Origin: Mercenaria mercenaria | Lineage: Eukaryota; Mollusca; Bivalvia; Venerida; Veneridae | NCBI RefSeq assembly: GCF_021730395.1 | Contig: NC_069366.1 | Location: forward strand, 86,912,501-86,976,500 | Length of the DNA: 64,000 nucleotides | Direction of reading: 5' to 3' | Shown here: in pieces, positions 1-11,434 of the stretch | Position numbering within the stretch: position 1 is the first letter of the stretch | Layout: the number at the start of each line of letters is the position of its first letter | The notes under the pieces: model-generated | The model's database searches: none | What the model was told of the DNA's origin: nothing | Seen by the model: the letters and a program-made list of their open reading frames with translations, nothing else | Position numbers and translations under genes: made by a program

Positions 1-190
1 CCTCCTCCCCTCCTCCTCCTCCTCTCCTCCTCCTCCTCTCTTCCTCCCCTCCTCCTCCTCCCCTCCTCCTCCTCCTTCACCTCCTCCTCCTCCCCTCCTC
101 CTCTTCCTCATCCCCTCCCCCTCTTCTCTTCCTCCTCCACCTCCCCCTCCTCCCCTCTTCCTCCTCCTCCTCCTCCTCCACTACTCCTCT
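1..190. repeat. CCT-rich pyrimidine microsatellite
   Basis: Almost uninterrupted CCT/CTC triplets with scattered T substitutions. It is a simple-sequence tract truncated by the window edge. No gene is seen in it. Confidence 0.9.
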
Positions 191-247
191 TCCTTCTCCT
201 CTGCCCCAAGAAAGCGTAAGAATGGCTAACAGAATAAAGCAGCCTTT

Positions 248-1261
248 TTGATAAAAAAAAATCTTACATCAGTTTCACAAATGCATCAGTGTCCTGTTTG
301 CCATCAGTCTTTCTCTCGGATTGACAACATGCGGAGACATCAACGTTATGTCCACGGAAATGACGAAGCCACTGACAGTTTTTCACCGCCATTACAAACA
401 TGGGACATCTCAAGAGAGACGACGTTTCAACATCCATTTTCTATGGTCGTTTCAGGACCAAGTGGTAGTGGAAAAACTGAATGGACAAGAAAACTGCTAT
501 CATCAAATCTTGTAAGACCTCAGCCTCAGCGTATCATATGGTGTTTTGGACAATGGCAACCATTGTATGATGAACTTCAGCGTGAAATCCCCGGGGTCGA
601 ATTTGTACACGGTATTCCAGACTACTTGAATGATTCCCAATATATAAATGTTAGTCAAAGGAACCTGCTGGTCTTTGACGACTTGATGACTGAAGCTAAA
701 TGCGATCAAAGAATTGCTGATCTCTTTACGAAGGGCAGTCACCACAGGAACATATCTGTCATATATCTCACCCAAAATTTATTTCCTCAAGGTAAAGCCT
801 GCAGAGATATCGCTTTGAATACGCAGTATCTGTTGCTATTTAAAAATCCTATTGATAGACAGCAAGTAGCTACATTGGCAAGAAGAATATATCCTTCGTC
901 TAGTAACATCTTTATGAAACGGTTTGAACGAGCGACATCAAGACCGCATGGTTATTTGGTAATAGACTTAAAATCGAGCACCCCAGAACAACACCGTTTA
1001 CGTGATAACATTTTCGAGGCGAACAATCCAGAAAAGAGAAAACGAACAGATGATGAATATAAACAAGAAGACTATTTCAATGGAGAAGGATACTTATCTG
1101 ACAAAATTGATGACAAGGATGAAGATGAGGAGGAGGATTCTGATCACCATGATGATGATGATGATGATAGTGATGATGAAACAGAAAATAGAAATAATGA
1201 TACTTTTGTAAAGAAACGATCTTTGATCAAGGGACCTCCCGGTAAACGTAGAAAATTTTAG
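248..1261 (+). CDS. Packaging ATPase-like frame of the Polinton-type fossil
   Basis: The frame is about 337 residues. It opens with a C2H2 zinc finger (CPVCHQSF...HQRYVH, about residues 15-36). A P-loop GPSGSGKT follows near residue 70, then the family pattern IIWCFGQWQPLY, a Walker B-like LLVFDDLM, LFTKGSHHRN and a sensor-like YLTQNLF. These are the marks of the A32/FtsK-HerA ATPases that pump DNA into capsids in Polintons and adintoviruses. The C-terminus is a long Asp/Glu-rich tract followed by a basic tail. The N-terminal zinc finger fused to the ATPase is notable; it may be a DNA-recognition part. The frame belongs to the fossil element. Confidence 0.75.
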   Translation: MIKKNLTSVSQMHQCPVCHQSFSRIDNMRRHQRYVHGNDEATDSFSPPLQTWDISRETTFQHPFSMVVSGPSGSGKTEWTRKLLSSNLVRPQPQRIIWCFGQWQPLYDELQREIPGVEFVHGIPDYLNDSQYINVSQRNLLVFDDLMTEAKCDQRIADLFTKGSHHRNISVIYLTQNLFPQGKACRDIALNTQYLLLFKNPIDRQQVATLARRIYPSSSNIFMKRFERATSRPHGYLVIDLKSSTPEQHRLRDNIFEANNPEKRKRTDDEYKQEDYFNGEGYLSDKIDDKDEDEEEDSDHHDDDDDDSDDETENRNNDTFVKKRSLIKGPPGKRRKF

Positions 1262-1696
1262 ATTATAGAAGAGCGATCACGTCGTGAGATATGGGATAAG
1301 CGTTTTCAGGATCCTCTCAGACAATCTATTAAAGAACAATTCAAAGCTAAAGTTAACAACTATATAGGACAAGGGCTCTCTATTAAAGAAGCTTTCCGTC
1401 GCACAGCTAATGACGAATTGCCTCAATTAAGAAAGAGACTGAGACTAAATTATGCCCGATTTCTAATTGACTTTTATGAGCTACAAAACGACCCTACTCA
1501 GCAGCAGATTCTACAGTCGACTAAAAAACTAAGAAGTCAGCACGGCATAACTGTCAAAGAATCTATTCGGCAAGCCATTGCGCTTAGAAAAGACCTATTT
1601 GATGAGTTGTGGCCCGATCATAAAAGTAAAGAAGAATATTCAATGGAGGATAATAAAGAAAGTGATGACGATCAAGAATCGGATGATGATGAATAA
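1262..1696 (+). CDS. Small helical, acidic-tailed frame in the Polinton-type fossil
   Basis: The frame following the ATPase encodes a charged, probably helical product rich in Arg, Lys and Gln, ending in an Asp/Glu/Ser run. I do not recognise it. Its position between the ATPase and the protease suggests a minor structural or DNA-binding protein of the element, which is inference only. Confidence 0.35.
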   Translation: MIEERSRREIWDKRFQDPLRQSIKEQFKAKVNNYIGQGLSIKEAFRRTANDELPQLRKRLRLNYARFLIDFYELQNDPTQQQILQSTKKLRSQHGITVKESIRQAIALRKDLFDELWPDHKSKEEYSMEDNKESDDDQESDDDE

Positions 1697-1711
1697 ACGC
1701 TGTAAGAAGGA

Positions 1712-2175
1712 TTGGCGTGCTTTAACTTTCACCATGCCAAAATGGGTTCCATAGAGGTATACGATTATAAACAAGAAAAATGGGTACCGGATAAACCGGA
1801 CCCGGAAAAATGGATACAACACTTCAAAGACCTGAGGGACGGATACATACGGCCTGATTATATGGGACGTTACTTTGTAGGAAGCGGTGCACATCGAAGA
1901 AAAATGGCTAAATAAAAGAGAAACAAGAAAGGGAAGCAATGAAACAAGAACAAAAAGGGGAAGATCTCCCCGCAGTAAAACTTGTTACACCCGTAGCCCA
2001 AGCGGTTGATATTGCTAGGTCGGAAATAAGATGGTCACAAAAGCATAGTGATCTAAAGCGACACAGGGATACATTGGACACAACTATGAGTCGTGATTTA
2101 GACAGCCCACGACGTAAGAAATATCCTGAAAGCATGACCCAAGATACTTTGGATTGGAACACTTATACATTTTAA
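1712..2175 (+). CDS. Two very short frames in the Polinton-type fossil
   Basis: Two adjacent short frames lie head-to-tail before the protease. The first (to 1915) includes EVYDYKQEKWVPDKP and a GRYFVGSGAHRRK tail. The second (1939-2175) is basic and hydrophilic. I know no family for either. Their compact spacing without visible introns fits virus-like gene packing. Confidence 0.3.
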
Positions 2176-2176
2176 A

Positions 2177-2530
2177 ATGAATAACTATGAACTCGAGGAA
2201 ATGTTAAAAGAGTACCTTGTGACAATATGTGCTGCGGATCAACTTCAGATACGTAGGGGACAATACTTCATCTCAAATACAGACACGAGCCAGGGATCAG
2301 GAAAACATTGGGTGGCCTTTTATTTTCCTAAAAGGGGACCCGACGAATTTTCCAATTCGCTAGGTAATAGACCAGAGCACTACAAAGTTCATTTTGAGCA
2401 AGTGTTAAAGAAGCGTTACTGGATGAACTTCAGTCAAATACAGGGTACAGATATACGGGCTGTATTGCGTATATTACATTATGAACCGATGTTCTGGACG
2501 AAAAATGAAAGACATTGTAAAACCGTTTGA
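2177..2530 (+). CDS. Adenain-like cysteine protease frame of the Polinton-type fossil
   Basis: About 117 residues with GKHWVAFYFPKRGPDEF and SLGNRPEHY. This closely follows the family pattern of a His in a hydrophobic strand, then an acidic residue just before SLG, in adenovirus maturation proteases (C5 family) and their Polinton homologues. In live relatives this enzyme trims capsid proteins. It follows the ATPase-containing cluster on the same strand, which supports the element call. Treated as a fossil part. Confidence 0.65.
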   Translation: MNNYELEEMLKEYLVTICAADQLQIRRGQYFISNTDTSQGSGKHWVAFYFPKRGPDEFSNSLGNRPEHYKVHFEQVLKKRYWMNFSQIQGTDIRAVLRILHYEPMFWTKNERHCKTV

Positions 2531-2770
2531 TGTGTATTGCAAGAAGTTGAATGATGACTTTATTTTGTCTTATTTTAGTTGATACATGTAACCTGTATTA
2601 GTGATACAAGCTTTGGCAATAAAAGATTGAAAGAACAATATGTCTTTGTTATTTATAACCCGTACGTTTGAATTTGATTTGAAAGAAAAGATGAAGCGTC
2701 AGTAGGTGTTGTGGTGTACACAAATAAAACAACATATTCCTTTATTGTATTTTATTTCTTCAACATCGTT

Positions 2771-3172
2771 TCACAAATTGATATCATGCTTCGCAATAAG
2801 TGTCTCTAGCAGTTCTAAATGAAGAATTGCATCAATAATATCTACAGATTTCGTAAGTAGAATAAGATTATGTTTATTATTCTTCTCTTGGACTGGAAAC
2901 CAATCGTATAGAAATTCTTGGCAACCACCTCGTATCGCATCGTTGACATAAAGCGTTATTTCCTCGTTCTCAGGAATATAAGTCATCCAGTTACTTTCAC
3001 TGATCGCCTCAATACTCAAATTCATCTTATGAAAACGAATCATGTCGATCAAAGTGTCTTTAAAAGATATAAAAGTGCTCTTTTGCTTTAACCACTGTTT
3101 TGTGCCTTCTTGGGGAAACTTTTGTGCTGTTATTTTACTAAGAACCATTCTATACGGCTCATAGTCCAACAT
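2771..3172 (-). CDS. Unrecognised 133-codon frame opposite the Polinton-type fossil
   Basis: This is the only frame in the block on the minus strand. It opens MLDYEPYRMVL and carries hydrophobic stretches such as HNLILLTKSVDIIDAIL. Codon use looks protein-like but I do not recognise a family. It converges on the protease frame and may be a further gene of the same element or a host fragment. Confidence 0.35.
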   Translation of the reverse strand: MLDYEPYRMVLSKITAQKFPQEGTKQWLKQKSTFISFKDTLIDMIRFHKMNLSIEAISESNWMTYIPENEEITLYVNDAIRGGCQEFLYDWFPVQEKNNKHNLILLTKSVDIIDAILHLELLETLIAKHDINL

Positions 3173-3317
3173 GTAATATAACGGTATGTTGGGTCTTTCT
3201 ACACAGTCGGAAAAGATACAGGTTCTAAAACTCTAGATGGTCATTGAAAATGTTGGCAAATATTTTAGAAAACTATCAAAATCTTCTTTAACATCGTATT
3301 ATTGATGGTATGAAAGA

Positions 3318-3560
3318 GGCACTAATACTCGAGTTCCCAGTCAGGAAAATTAATGTGTTTTCCCAATATTTGCTCCGATAGGCATCGAGTACTTTGTCAC
3401 GCGTGAATTCCAAGTCAGGAAACTTAATGAGTTTTCCACATGTATTCAGGGATGCAGAAAGTGCCCTATCACGCTTCAGCGCTATTCCGAAGAAGATAAA
3501 GAGTTTACTACATGGACTCAGAGATGTAGGAAGTGCACTTTCACGTGTGAGAGCCAAATG
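3318..3560. repeat. Minisatellite, about 73-bp unit, three to four copies
   Basis: Diverged tandem units share a core of the type AGTCAGGAAA then GAGTTTTCC, and TTTGTCACGC / CTATCACGC / TTTCACGTG at similar spacing. The minus-strand frame over it reflects the periodicity and is not supported as a gene. Confidence 0.5.
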
Positions 3561-4423
3561 GAGAATTTAATGACTTTTTCATCCGGTATAAATTTACGCA
3601 TGAATACCAAAGCTCAACCATCAAAGACTCGTTTGATTAATGACCATCGTTATGGGTATACAGTACCTAATAGTAGTTTCACCGAGTTCGGAAGTTCATT
3701 CTAAAATTAGACTATGTGTTCATTTGAATGACCTCTTGTTAAAACAAATACATGGTCGTTTACTTAGTGGACGCCTAGGAGGAAACATCGTAAGAAAAAA
3801 AGTAGCCTTTTATTTTCAGTTAACGTTACTTCTAACGTAGCTATCTTAAATAAAGCTTTATGTTTTTAATTTAAAAAGTGATACATATTTTACTTTAGAT
3901 TATTATTAAATAAGTTTTTTGTTTACCATACAATGCAATTATTCAATTAGGTTATAAATAAACCTATATGTTCAAATATAATTAATATCTATTTGATTTT
4001 CTTGAAATATTTTGTGTTTTTGTTATCTCCCCGTCTTGGGCTGAGTACCTGACCCTCAATGTGCGCGACCACGCCCTAGATAGGTATATAAGTCAGCTCT
4101 ATATACTTCTAGGAGACATTTTCTATTAATAGAACATTTAGTCCTTTTCAGTATGACAATCTTAAAATAGATTTATTACAATTGTTTCTATTTATAACAT
4201 TATGAAACCATTCTTAAAATAGAAAGATGATGTCATTCTTAAAATAGAATTCAAAATGGCCACCGCGCATGACGTCATTCTCACGCATGCGCAGTCGTGA
4301 CCCCAAAGAGGCCCCTATACTACTTCTATAATTTTAAGAAAAGCTGTTTGGCCACCATAACCCGGTCTAATTGCCAATACAAATATATTAAAATGGTTAT
4401 TGAAATATTCCTATAGTTGGGTA
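3561..4423. other. Stretch without recognised content
   Basis: AT-rich DNA. The only notable part is a GC-richer patch near 4025-4080. I see no gene or repeat boundary. Confidence 0.5.
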
Positions 4424-4427
4424 TTAA

Positions 4428-5029
4428 GGTAGTTCTGCACGTTTGGATCGAAATTTTTTCTACAATGTAGAATTTGATTAAACTCTGGTTTTTCAAAACT
4501 TCAGAATATACCTAGAAAATTCAGCAAATAAAAATGATAGGGTCGTGTGCTTGATTTTTTGCTAGACTGATTTGAAAATTTCGGACCTCGCGCAAGTTTT
4601 CATAATGGGAGTCTATGGGAAAATAGCAACTTTCATAACATTTTCGCGAATAGAAAATTTTCCACAATGTAGATTTTAATGAAACTTCTCACAGTCGTAA
4701 ATAAACATATGGCCTATAATATAGTGAAATAAAATGCATAGGTCCGTGTGCTTATTTCTGAGATATTTGGCCATGATTAAAGTGAACCGCCTATTTGAAG
4801 CAGATTTTAAGACATTATTTTTAATTATTTAACGTGTCAGATGTTTTAATATTATATTTTAACTTTAGAAAGATAGAGACTGTTACAATTTAATAAATTT
4901 ATTCACAGGTTGCCTTTATTTCATACACTGATTTTCATTTCCGTACGCCGAATCCCGGCTTTATTCTATGTTTTCCGGATAAATGACGTTACGCCATCAC
5001 TTCCGGTTTATCAAACGTGCAGAACTACC
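4428..5029. mobile_element. TTAA-flanked MITE (piggyBac-like or other TTAA family)
   Basis: Perfect 18-bp terminal inverted repeats GGTAGTTCTGCACGTTTG start at 4428 and end at 5029. TTAA lies directly outside both (4424-4427 and 5030-5033). The 602-bp interior has no coding potential. It contains two diverged copies of a module (ACAATGTAGA ... GTGTGCTT) about 210 bp apart, so the interior looks like a duplication. The TTAA target site points to piggyBac or another TTAA-targeting superfamily, with no transposase visible to decide. Confidence 0.85.
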
Positions 5030-5034
5030 TTAAT

Positions 5035-6720
5035 GGATGTTTCATTTTTCATAGATAAATCCTGGTTGGTGGTTACACCATCAACATGAAGTGTATATGC
5101 GCATATTAACAGGACTTTCATGTCTGTTTTTTTTTTCTCGAGTTACACCATTTTTTTTTTACTTTATTATAGTACAACTACATATGTACCATGTACCCAT
5201 GTACTCAACTTCTCTTATAGCTTCCATCCAATTCAAGTGAAACTTGGTATACATCAACAACATCAAGTTGGCATGGCAAATCATTCTCATGAATTCTATG
5301 CCGCTTAGTTTTCAGCAGTTAGACCCCATCCCCCCTCCCGCCCTGAAATATTATTCTATCAACGGGGGAGGGTAGGTATGGCTCGCTTCGTGCCATGTTG
5401 CCATAATCCTAGTTTCAGACGGCCATCATTCTGTAGTACCATACAAAAAAATAAAACTTAATAGTTAAAATATATAATTTTTTTAAAAAAACTTCATGAA
5501 ATAATTAAACATTTTTTTATAAAGTTTATAACCAGACAGGTTTCGAATGCCAGTGATATATATGATGATCCAGGTTCACACAAGATTATCATCTCAAAGC
5601 ACAACTGAGCTTGGTTTACAAACGGCACACAGAATGCATGCAAACAGAGTGAACAAAATGCAATATAGCCGACACTGAAAGTTTTACAATGTAGGGATAA
5701 TACACGTTTTGCAGACGTTAATACACAAAACAAACGTGTATTGTCGCTATTCTTGCATACAAATCATAACACGACGACTAAATTATTGTTTTCATGTGTG
5801 ATGACTTTACGATTCCGGTATATTTTTAGTTACCATTCTCTCTATTGTTCTTGGAAACGGTAAACATGTTTTAAATATCCATAACCAGGGCCCAGAAGAC
5901 CGCTCCATCTCTGCAATGAGCTACTTCGGAAATATCAACAACATTACCAAAAGCACATACTGAAGATTTTTAAACGATTTTTTTTATCTCTCGTTATTAC
6001 AAACATGAAATTACCAATAATTGTTCATATAACTTCAAAATTTGGTTAACAGGAGCACAATTCAAAGAATAATAACTTTACATACGAGTTATTCTGAGTA
6101 CGGACACATTTGGAGTACGAATGAGTACGAACGCATAGTGTCAAGCTTTCAAGCTGTTTATATAAATTCTTCCAGAAATTAGATAAAAACATACCGACTG
6201 ATATTTACCAAAAGCATAGATATGATTCATAAAAACAAACAATCGCATAAGTTACACGCGATTCTTAAACATTTACGGTTATCTACAAAAACTGAAACGA
6301 CGCCGAGTTCCAATTTTAAAAGGGGAGTAAACAAGGGAAGAAGCGAGTACGAAAATTGTTGGGGGCAGTGCATTTGGCGTTGGTAACTTATATAACATAA
6401 CATTCTATGGTTTAGATTGCATCTTTTATGCTACAAAAAGGTTATTATGGAAGAAACAAGACGCAGATACAAGATGTCAATCTGCGGAGAAACAGATGTA
6501 CATCCCTGGGAAAGCATTTTAAAAATAAAAATCATGTATTAACAGCACGTGAACTGCCTTGATTGCACATGATTTTTCTCCCGTTAATACATGGGCGGAT
6601 CCAGTGAAAAAAAGTAGTTTTTATGCAAGAATCAATAATAAAAAAGGCTATTTATCTGCAATGATTCAGGCTAATATTTTTTCTTCTTTAAGGGTTGTAT
6701 TCAAATGATTTTTGATTGTT
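5035..6720. other. Stretch without recognised content
   Basis: AT-rich sequence with short T and A runs. The frames on either strand are short and lack protein-like composition. I see no gene, RNA or clear repeat. Confidence 0.5.
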
Positions 6721-6724
6721 GCCT

Positions 6725-9720
6725 CGTTCTTGCCGTTACTCAGAAAATTTCATGATGTATCTATATTGTTGTCTCGTTTTCGCTGTTACTGACCAAACTC
6801 TTTGACGAATGTCTCTTGTTTTCTCGTTTTTGTCGTTACTAATCAAATTCTATGACGTATGTCAATTATTGTCTCATTTTCACCGTTACTCAGTAAATTC
6901 TATCACGCATGACCACTCTTGTCTCGTTCTTACCGTTACTCAGCAATGTCATTATTGTCTCGTTCTCGCCGTTACTCAGCAAATTCTATCACGCTTGACC
7001 ATTATTGTCTCATTTTTGCCGTTACTCAGCAAAGTCTGTGACGCATATCTATTTCTGTCTAGCTCGTTCTCGCAGTAATAAGCCATTTTCCTTGCGTATA
7101 TGGTTGTCATTAAGCTATGTCATTGACATACGATAAATTTCGTCTCGATCAGGCTGCCACTCAGTAAAGTATATGACGTATCTCCAAATGTGGCCTTCTT
7201 TGCGCCGTTTCTCGGCAAATTCTGCGACGTACGTACATTGTTGTTCCGTTCTCTAACTCAGAAAAAATCTGTGATATATATATATATCGCCGTAACTCAA
7301 CAAATTCTATGACGTGTGCCCATTATTGTCTCGTTCTCGCAGTTACTCAGCAAATTCTATGACGTTTGCTATTGTTGTCTCGTTCTCGTTACTCAACCAA
7401 TTCTATGACGTTTGCCCATTATGTTCCGTTCTCGCCGTTACTCAGCAAACTCTGTGATGTTTGCCCATTGTTGTCTCGTTCCCGCCGTTAGTCAGCAAAT
7501 TCTGTGATGTTTGCCCATTGTTGTCTCGTTCCCGCCGTTACTCAGGAAATTCTATGGCGTACGGCAATTCCGTTTCTCAACAAATTCTATGACGTATGTC
7601 TCCTTACTGTTTCTCATCAAATTCTGTCACGCATTTCTGGTGTTGTCTCGTTCTCGCCGTTATAGTTAGCATATTCTCTGCCGTGTATGATTGTCATCAA
7701 GCTACGTCATTGACGCACGCCTAATGTTGTCTCGTTCTGGTCTTTATTCAGCAAAGTTTGTGAAGAAGCTCTATTATCAACAAGTTTTATGTCGTTTCAT
7801 TCTCGACGCTACTCAGCAAATTCTGTGAGGCATGTCTATTTTTGTTTCGTTCTCGCAATTACTCAGCAAGTTTCATGCCGTTTAATTTATTCTCGACGTT
7901 TCTCAGCAAATTCTATTTTGTCTCATTCTCGCCGTTACTCGGCAAATTCTATGACGTTTGCCTATTGTTGCTTCGATCTCGACGTTACTCAGAAAGTTCA
8001 TTATCTCATGTTTGTTGTTGTCTCATTTCGCCGTTACTAAACAAATTTTATGAAGTATGCCTGTTGTTGTCTCGTTCACGCCGTTACTCAGCAAATTCCG
8101 TGACATACGTCTGTTGTTATCTCGTTTCGCCGTTCCTAAGCAAAGTTTGTGTGGTATGCCTATTGTTCTTTCGTTCTCGCCGACACTCACCAAATTTTAT
8201 GACATATTCCTATTGTTTTTTCGTTCTCACCGTTATTCAGAAAATTCTGTCATGCCTGTCTGTTTTTGTCTCGTTCTCGCCGTGTATCAGCAAACTATAA
8301 TCAGGTAATCATTTTTTCTATTTTTTTTAACTGTTAACTTTTTATTTTACAGAAGGCCACATTGAAACTAGTTCTCGCCAATTATCAACAAATTCTACGA
8401 GGCATGTCAGTTGGTCAGTAAATTATGTGTTGTATGCCTATTGTTGTCTGGGTCTCTGTCGATTTTTGTCACTCAGCAAATTTTATGACGCATGTCGATT
8501 GTTGTATCGTTCTCCCCGTAACTCGACAAATGCAGTGTCGTATTTCTATTGTTGTCTCTTTCTCGCCGTTTTCCAGCAAATTGTATGTCGTATGACTATT
8601 GTTGTCTCATTCTCACTGACGTCCGCCTTTTGCTGTCTCGGCCTCGCTGTTACACAGCAGAAACTTCTATGACGTCTGCCTATTGTTGTCTCGTTTTCGC
8701 AGTTACTCAGCAAATTTCGTGACGCATGTCGATTGTTGTCTTGTTCATTCCGCTAATCAGCAAATTCTGTGAGGTTAATCTAAGGTATTCTCATTCTGGC
8801 TATCACCAAGAAACTTCAATTACGTATGCCTATTGTTGTCTAGTTCTCGCCGATATTCAGCAAATTCTATTATGGATGCCTATTTTTGTCTCGTTCTCGC
8901 TGTTACTCTCAGTCACTTCATTGACGTATGCCAAGTGTTGTCTCGATCTCATCTCATCAAATTCTATGACATATGTCTACTGTTGTTTCGTTTTCGCCGT
9001 TACTCAGCAAATTCAATGTCGTATCTATATTGTTGTCTCGTTCTCGTCGTTGAACAGCGAATTACGTGTCGTATCACTATATTTTTCCCTCGTTCTCGCC
9101 GTTAATCAGCAAAGTTTTGACATATGTCTATTGTTGTCTAGTTCGCGACATTACTCAGAAAGTTCAGTGTCTCATGTTTGTTGTTGTCTCGTTTCGCCGA
9201 TTACTAAACAATATTTATAACGTATGCCAACTGTTGTTTCTTTTACGCCGTATCTCAGCAAATTCCGTGATTTGTCTGTTGTTGTCTCGTTTCGCAGTTT
9301 CTATGCAAATATGTGGTATGCCTATTGTTGTCTCATTGTCCCTGTTACTAAGCAATTCTTATAACGTTCCCACCGTTACTCAGCAAAATATATGACGTTT
9401 CTCGATTGTTGTTTTGTAGGTCTATTGTTGTCACGCTGTCTCTGTAATTCTGCAGGTGGTGGGGTGGGGGTTGGGGTGGTGTGTATTGGTGGCCTGCAGA
9501 CCTATTGATATGTCATTGTCGCCGTTGCTTACCAAATCTATGACATAAATCTATTGGTGTCTCGTTCTGGTCGTTATTCAGCAAATTCTATGGCGTATAC
9601 CTATTGTTGTCTCGTTCTGGCCGTTACTCAGCTAATTATGTGTCATATTATCTTTATTGTTGTCTCTTTCTTATAGTCTCTTAGCTACGTCTTTGGCGTT
9701 TGTGAGTAACTATATCTGTC
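6725..9720. repeat. Diverged 50-bp satellite array (subfamily 1)
   Basis: About 60 degenerate units of 50 bp with a consensus near GTCTCGTTCTCGCCGTTAC + TCAGCAAATTCTATGACG + TATGCCTATTGTT. The best conserved parts are CTCGTTCTCGCC and TGACGTA-like. Unit spacing drifts, and unrelated bits interrupt around 8300-8400 and 9455-9500 (a GGTGGGG-rich patch). The many overlapping plus-strand frames are products of the periodicity. Confidence 0.9.
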
Positions 9721-9724
9721 AAAC

Positions 9725-10205
9725 AAATTACTAGTATACAGACACAAGGGTAATAAATACTCGTAATCGTAAATACAGGAATTTCATGTATAGATTGTTG
9801 AAATACAAGTATTTTTTTTATAAAATTGTCTTACTTATTTAAAAAGGCATTGTAATACCTACCCCATCGTGTACATAAGATAAACGCCAAGTTCCGCAAC
9901 CGGGCACCCTGACTTAAATGTAGCTTGATCTAAAAGAGCGAGTCGGCCTTTTCAGGTTTGTATTTGCAACTTCCAGTGTTTCTTGAATCTCGTGAATTGT
10001 TAAAATATGTATATATATATGTATATGACAGAACAGAAGATAAATATGTACCGCACTAGTATGACTGGTTTCATAATTATCTTTTTGAAGAAACGACTTC
10101 CTCATATCAAATATTCCTATCGGGAGATGGCTTCAATATCCTAAGCTTGCTCGCAAAAGAAACCCTCAAAGCTGTAATACTTTAAGTACGTCCGTAAAGC
10201 TATAA
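9725..10205. other. Spacer between the two 50-bp arrays
   Basis: Unique-looking AT-rich DNA of about 480 bp with a TATATA run near 10010-10025. No gene is seen. Confidence 0.5.
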
Positions 10206-10209
10206 AAAA

Positions 10210-10910
10210 TAATGTGATGTCACGTATGTTTATTGTTGCCTCAATTTCGCAAGTATCAAGTTATGTCTGTGACGTAGGTCTACTGTTACCCCGTTCTCGC
10301 TATTACCAAGTTACGTCTGTGACGTAGATCTATTGTTGGCTCGTTCTCGCCATTACCAAGTAACGTCTGTGACGTAAGTCTATTGTTGCCACGTTCTCGC
10401 CATTACCAAGTAACATCTGTGACGTAGGTCTACTATTGCCACGTTCTCGCCACTAACAAGTCAAGTCTGTGACGTAGATCTATTGTTACCTCGTTCTCGC
10501 CATAACCAAGTAACGTCTGTGACGTAAGTCTATTGTTGCCTCGTTCTCGCCATTACCAAGTAACATCTTTGACGTAGGTCTATTGTTGCCTCGTTCTCGC
10601 CATTAACAAGTCAAGTCTGTGACGTAGGTCTATTGTTGCCACGTTCTCGCCATTACTAAGTAACATCTGTGACGTAGGTCTATTGTTGCCTCGTTCTCGC
10701 CATTAACAAGTCAAGTCTGTGACGTAAGCCTGTTGTTGCCTCGTTTCTTTCTTACTTACCAAGTAACGTCTGTGGCGTAGGTCTGTTGTTGCCTCGTTCT
10801 CGCTATTGCAAATTAACGCCTGTGACATAGATCCATTGTTGCCTCGTTCTCGCCATAACAGTTATATCTGTGACGTAGGCCTCTTGCTGTATGTTCTTGC
10901 CATTGCCAAG
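10210..10910. repeat. Homogeneous 50-bp satellite array (subfamily 2)
   Basis: About 14 units of 50 bp, consensus GCCTCGTTCTCGCCATTAC + CAAGTAACGTCTGTGACG + TAGGTCTATTGTT. Same period and register as the array at 6725-9720, with the CTCGTTCTCGCC and TGACGTA blocks kept, so the two share an ancestor. Copies here are much more alike, which suggests more recent amplification or homogenisation. Confidence 0.9.
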
Positions 10911-11085
10911 TTACGGATGCGACTTTGTTCACCCCCGACCCCCTCTCTTCTTCTTCTTCTTGTTCTTATTCTTCTTTTCTCTCCCATTCTAAGTAAAGTC
11001 TGTAACGTGGAATATTAATTAGTGTAACGTATTTATGAAGCATTTATATTGAAACCTAATTTTTACGGGAATCATGTATAGTTTT

Positions 11086-11430
11086 CCTGTCCTCGCCGGC
11101 AATTGGGTATGTCACATATATTTATCGTGGTCTCATTTCCGTCTACATGTATGTTATATTTCTACTTTTTCCTGTCCTCGCCGGCACTTGGGTATGTCAC
11201 ATATATTTAGCGTGGTCTCATTTCCGTCTATGATATATTTCTACTTTTTTCCTGTCCTCGCCGGCACTTGGGTATGTCACATATATTTATCGTGGTCTCA
11301 TTTCCGTCTATGATATATTTCTACTTTTTTCCTGTCCTCGCCGGCACTTGGGTATGTCACATATATTTATCGTGGTCTCATTTCCGTCTATGATATATTT
11401 CTACTTTTTTCCTGTCCTCGCCGGCACATG
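11086..11430. repeat. 80-bp tandem repeat, four full copies plus a partial one
   Basis: CCTGTCCTCGCCGGC begins at 11086, 11171, 11251, 11331 and 11411. The first unit is 85 bp, the next three 80 bp and nearly identical. The CCTCGCCGGCA segment resembles the CTCGTTCTCGCCATTA block of the preceding 50-bp arrays, hinting at a common origin, but this is weak. Confidence 0.9.
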
Positions 11431-11434
11431 GGTA

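Larger units (their letters stand above)
248..3172. mobile_element. Polinton/adintovirus-like fossil
   Basis: A block of short, tightly packed reading frames with two recognisable virus-type parts: an A32/FtsK-like DNA packaging ATPase (248-1261) and an adenain-like cysteine protease (2177-2530), with small unassigned frames between them. This ATPase-to-protease arrangement is known from Polintons (Mavericks) and adintoviruses. No polymerase, integrase or capsid gene is seen, and neither terminal repeat could be placed; the left end may lie outside the window. It is treated as a fossil: an incomplete remnant. The readable frames suggest it is not very ancient. The family call rests on the ATPase and protease motifs. 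Confidence 0.7.

Noticed and set aside
6809-9395. Many overlapping plus-strand frames of 60-160 codons rich in Ser, Phe, Leu and Cys
   Set aside because: They follow the 50-bp satellite period in shifting frames and have no domain. They are by-products of the repeat.
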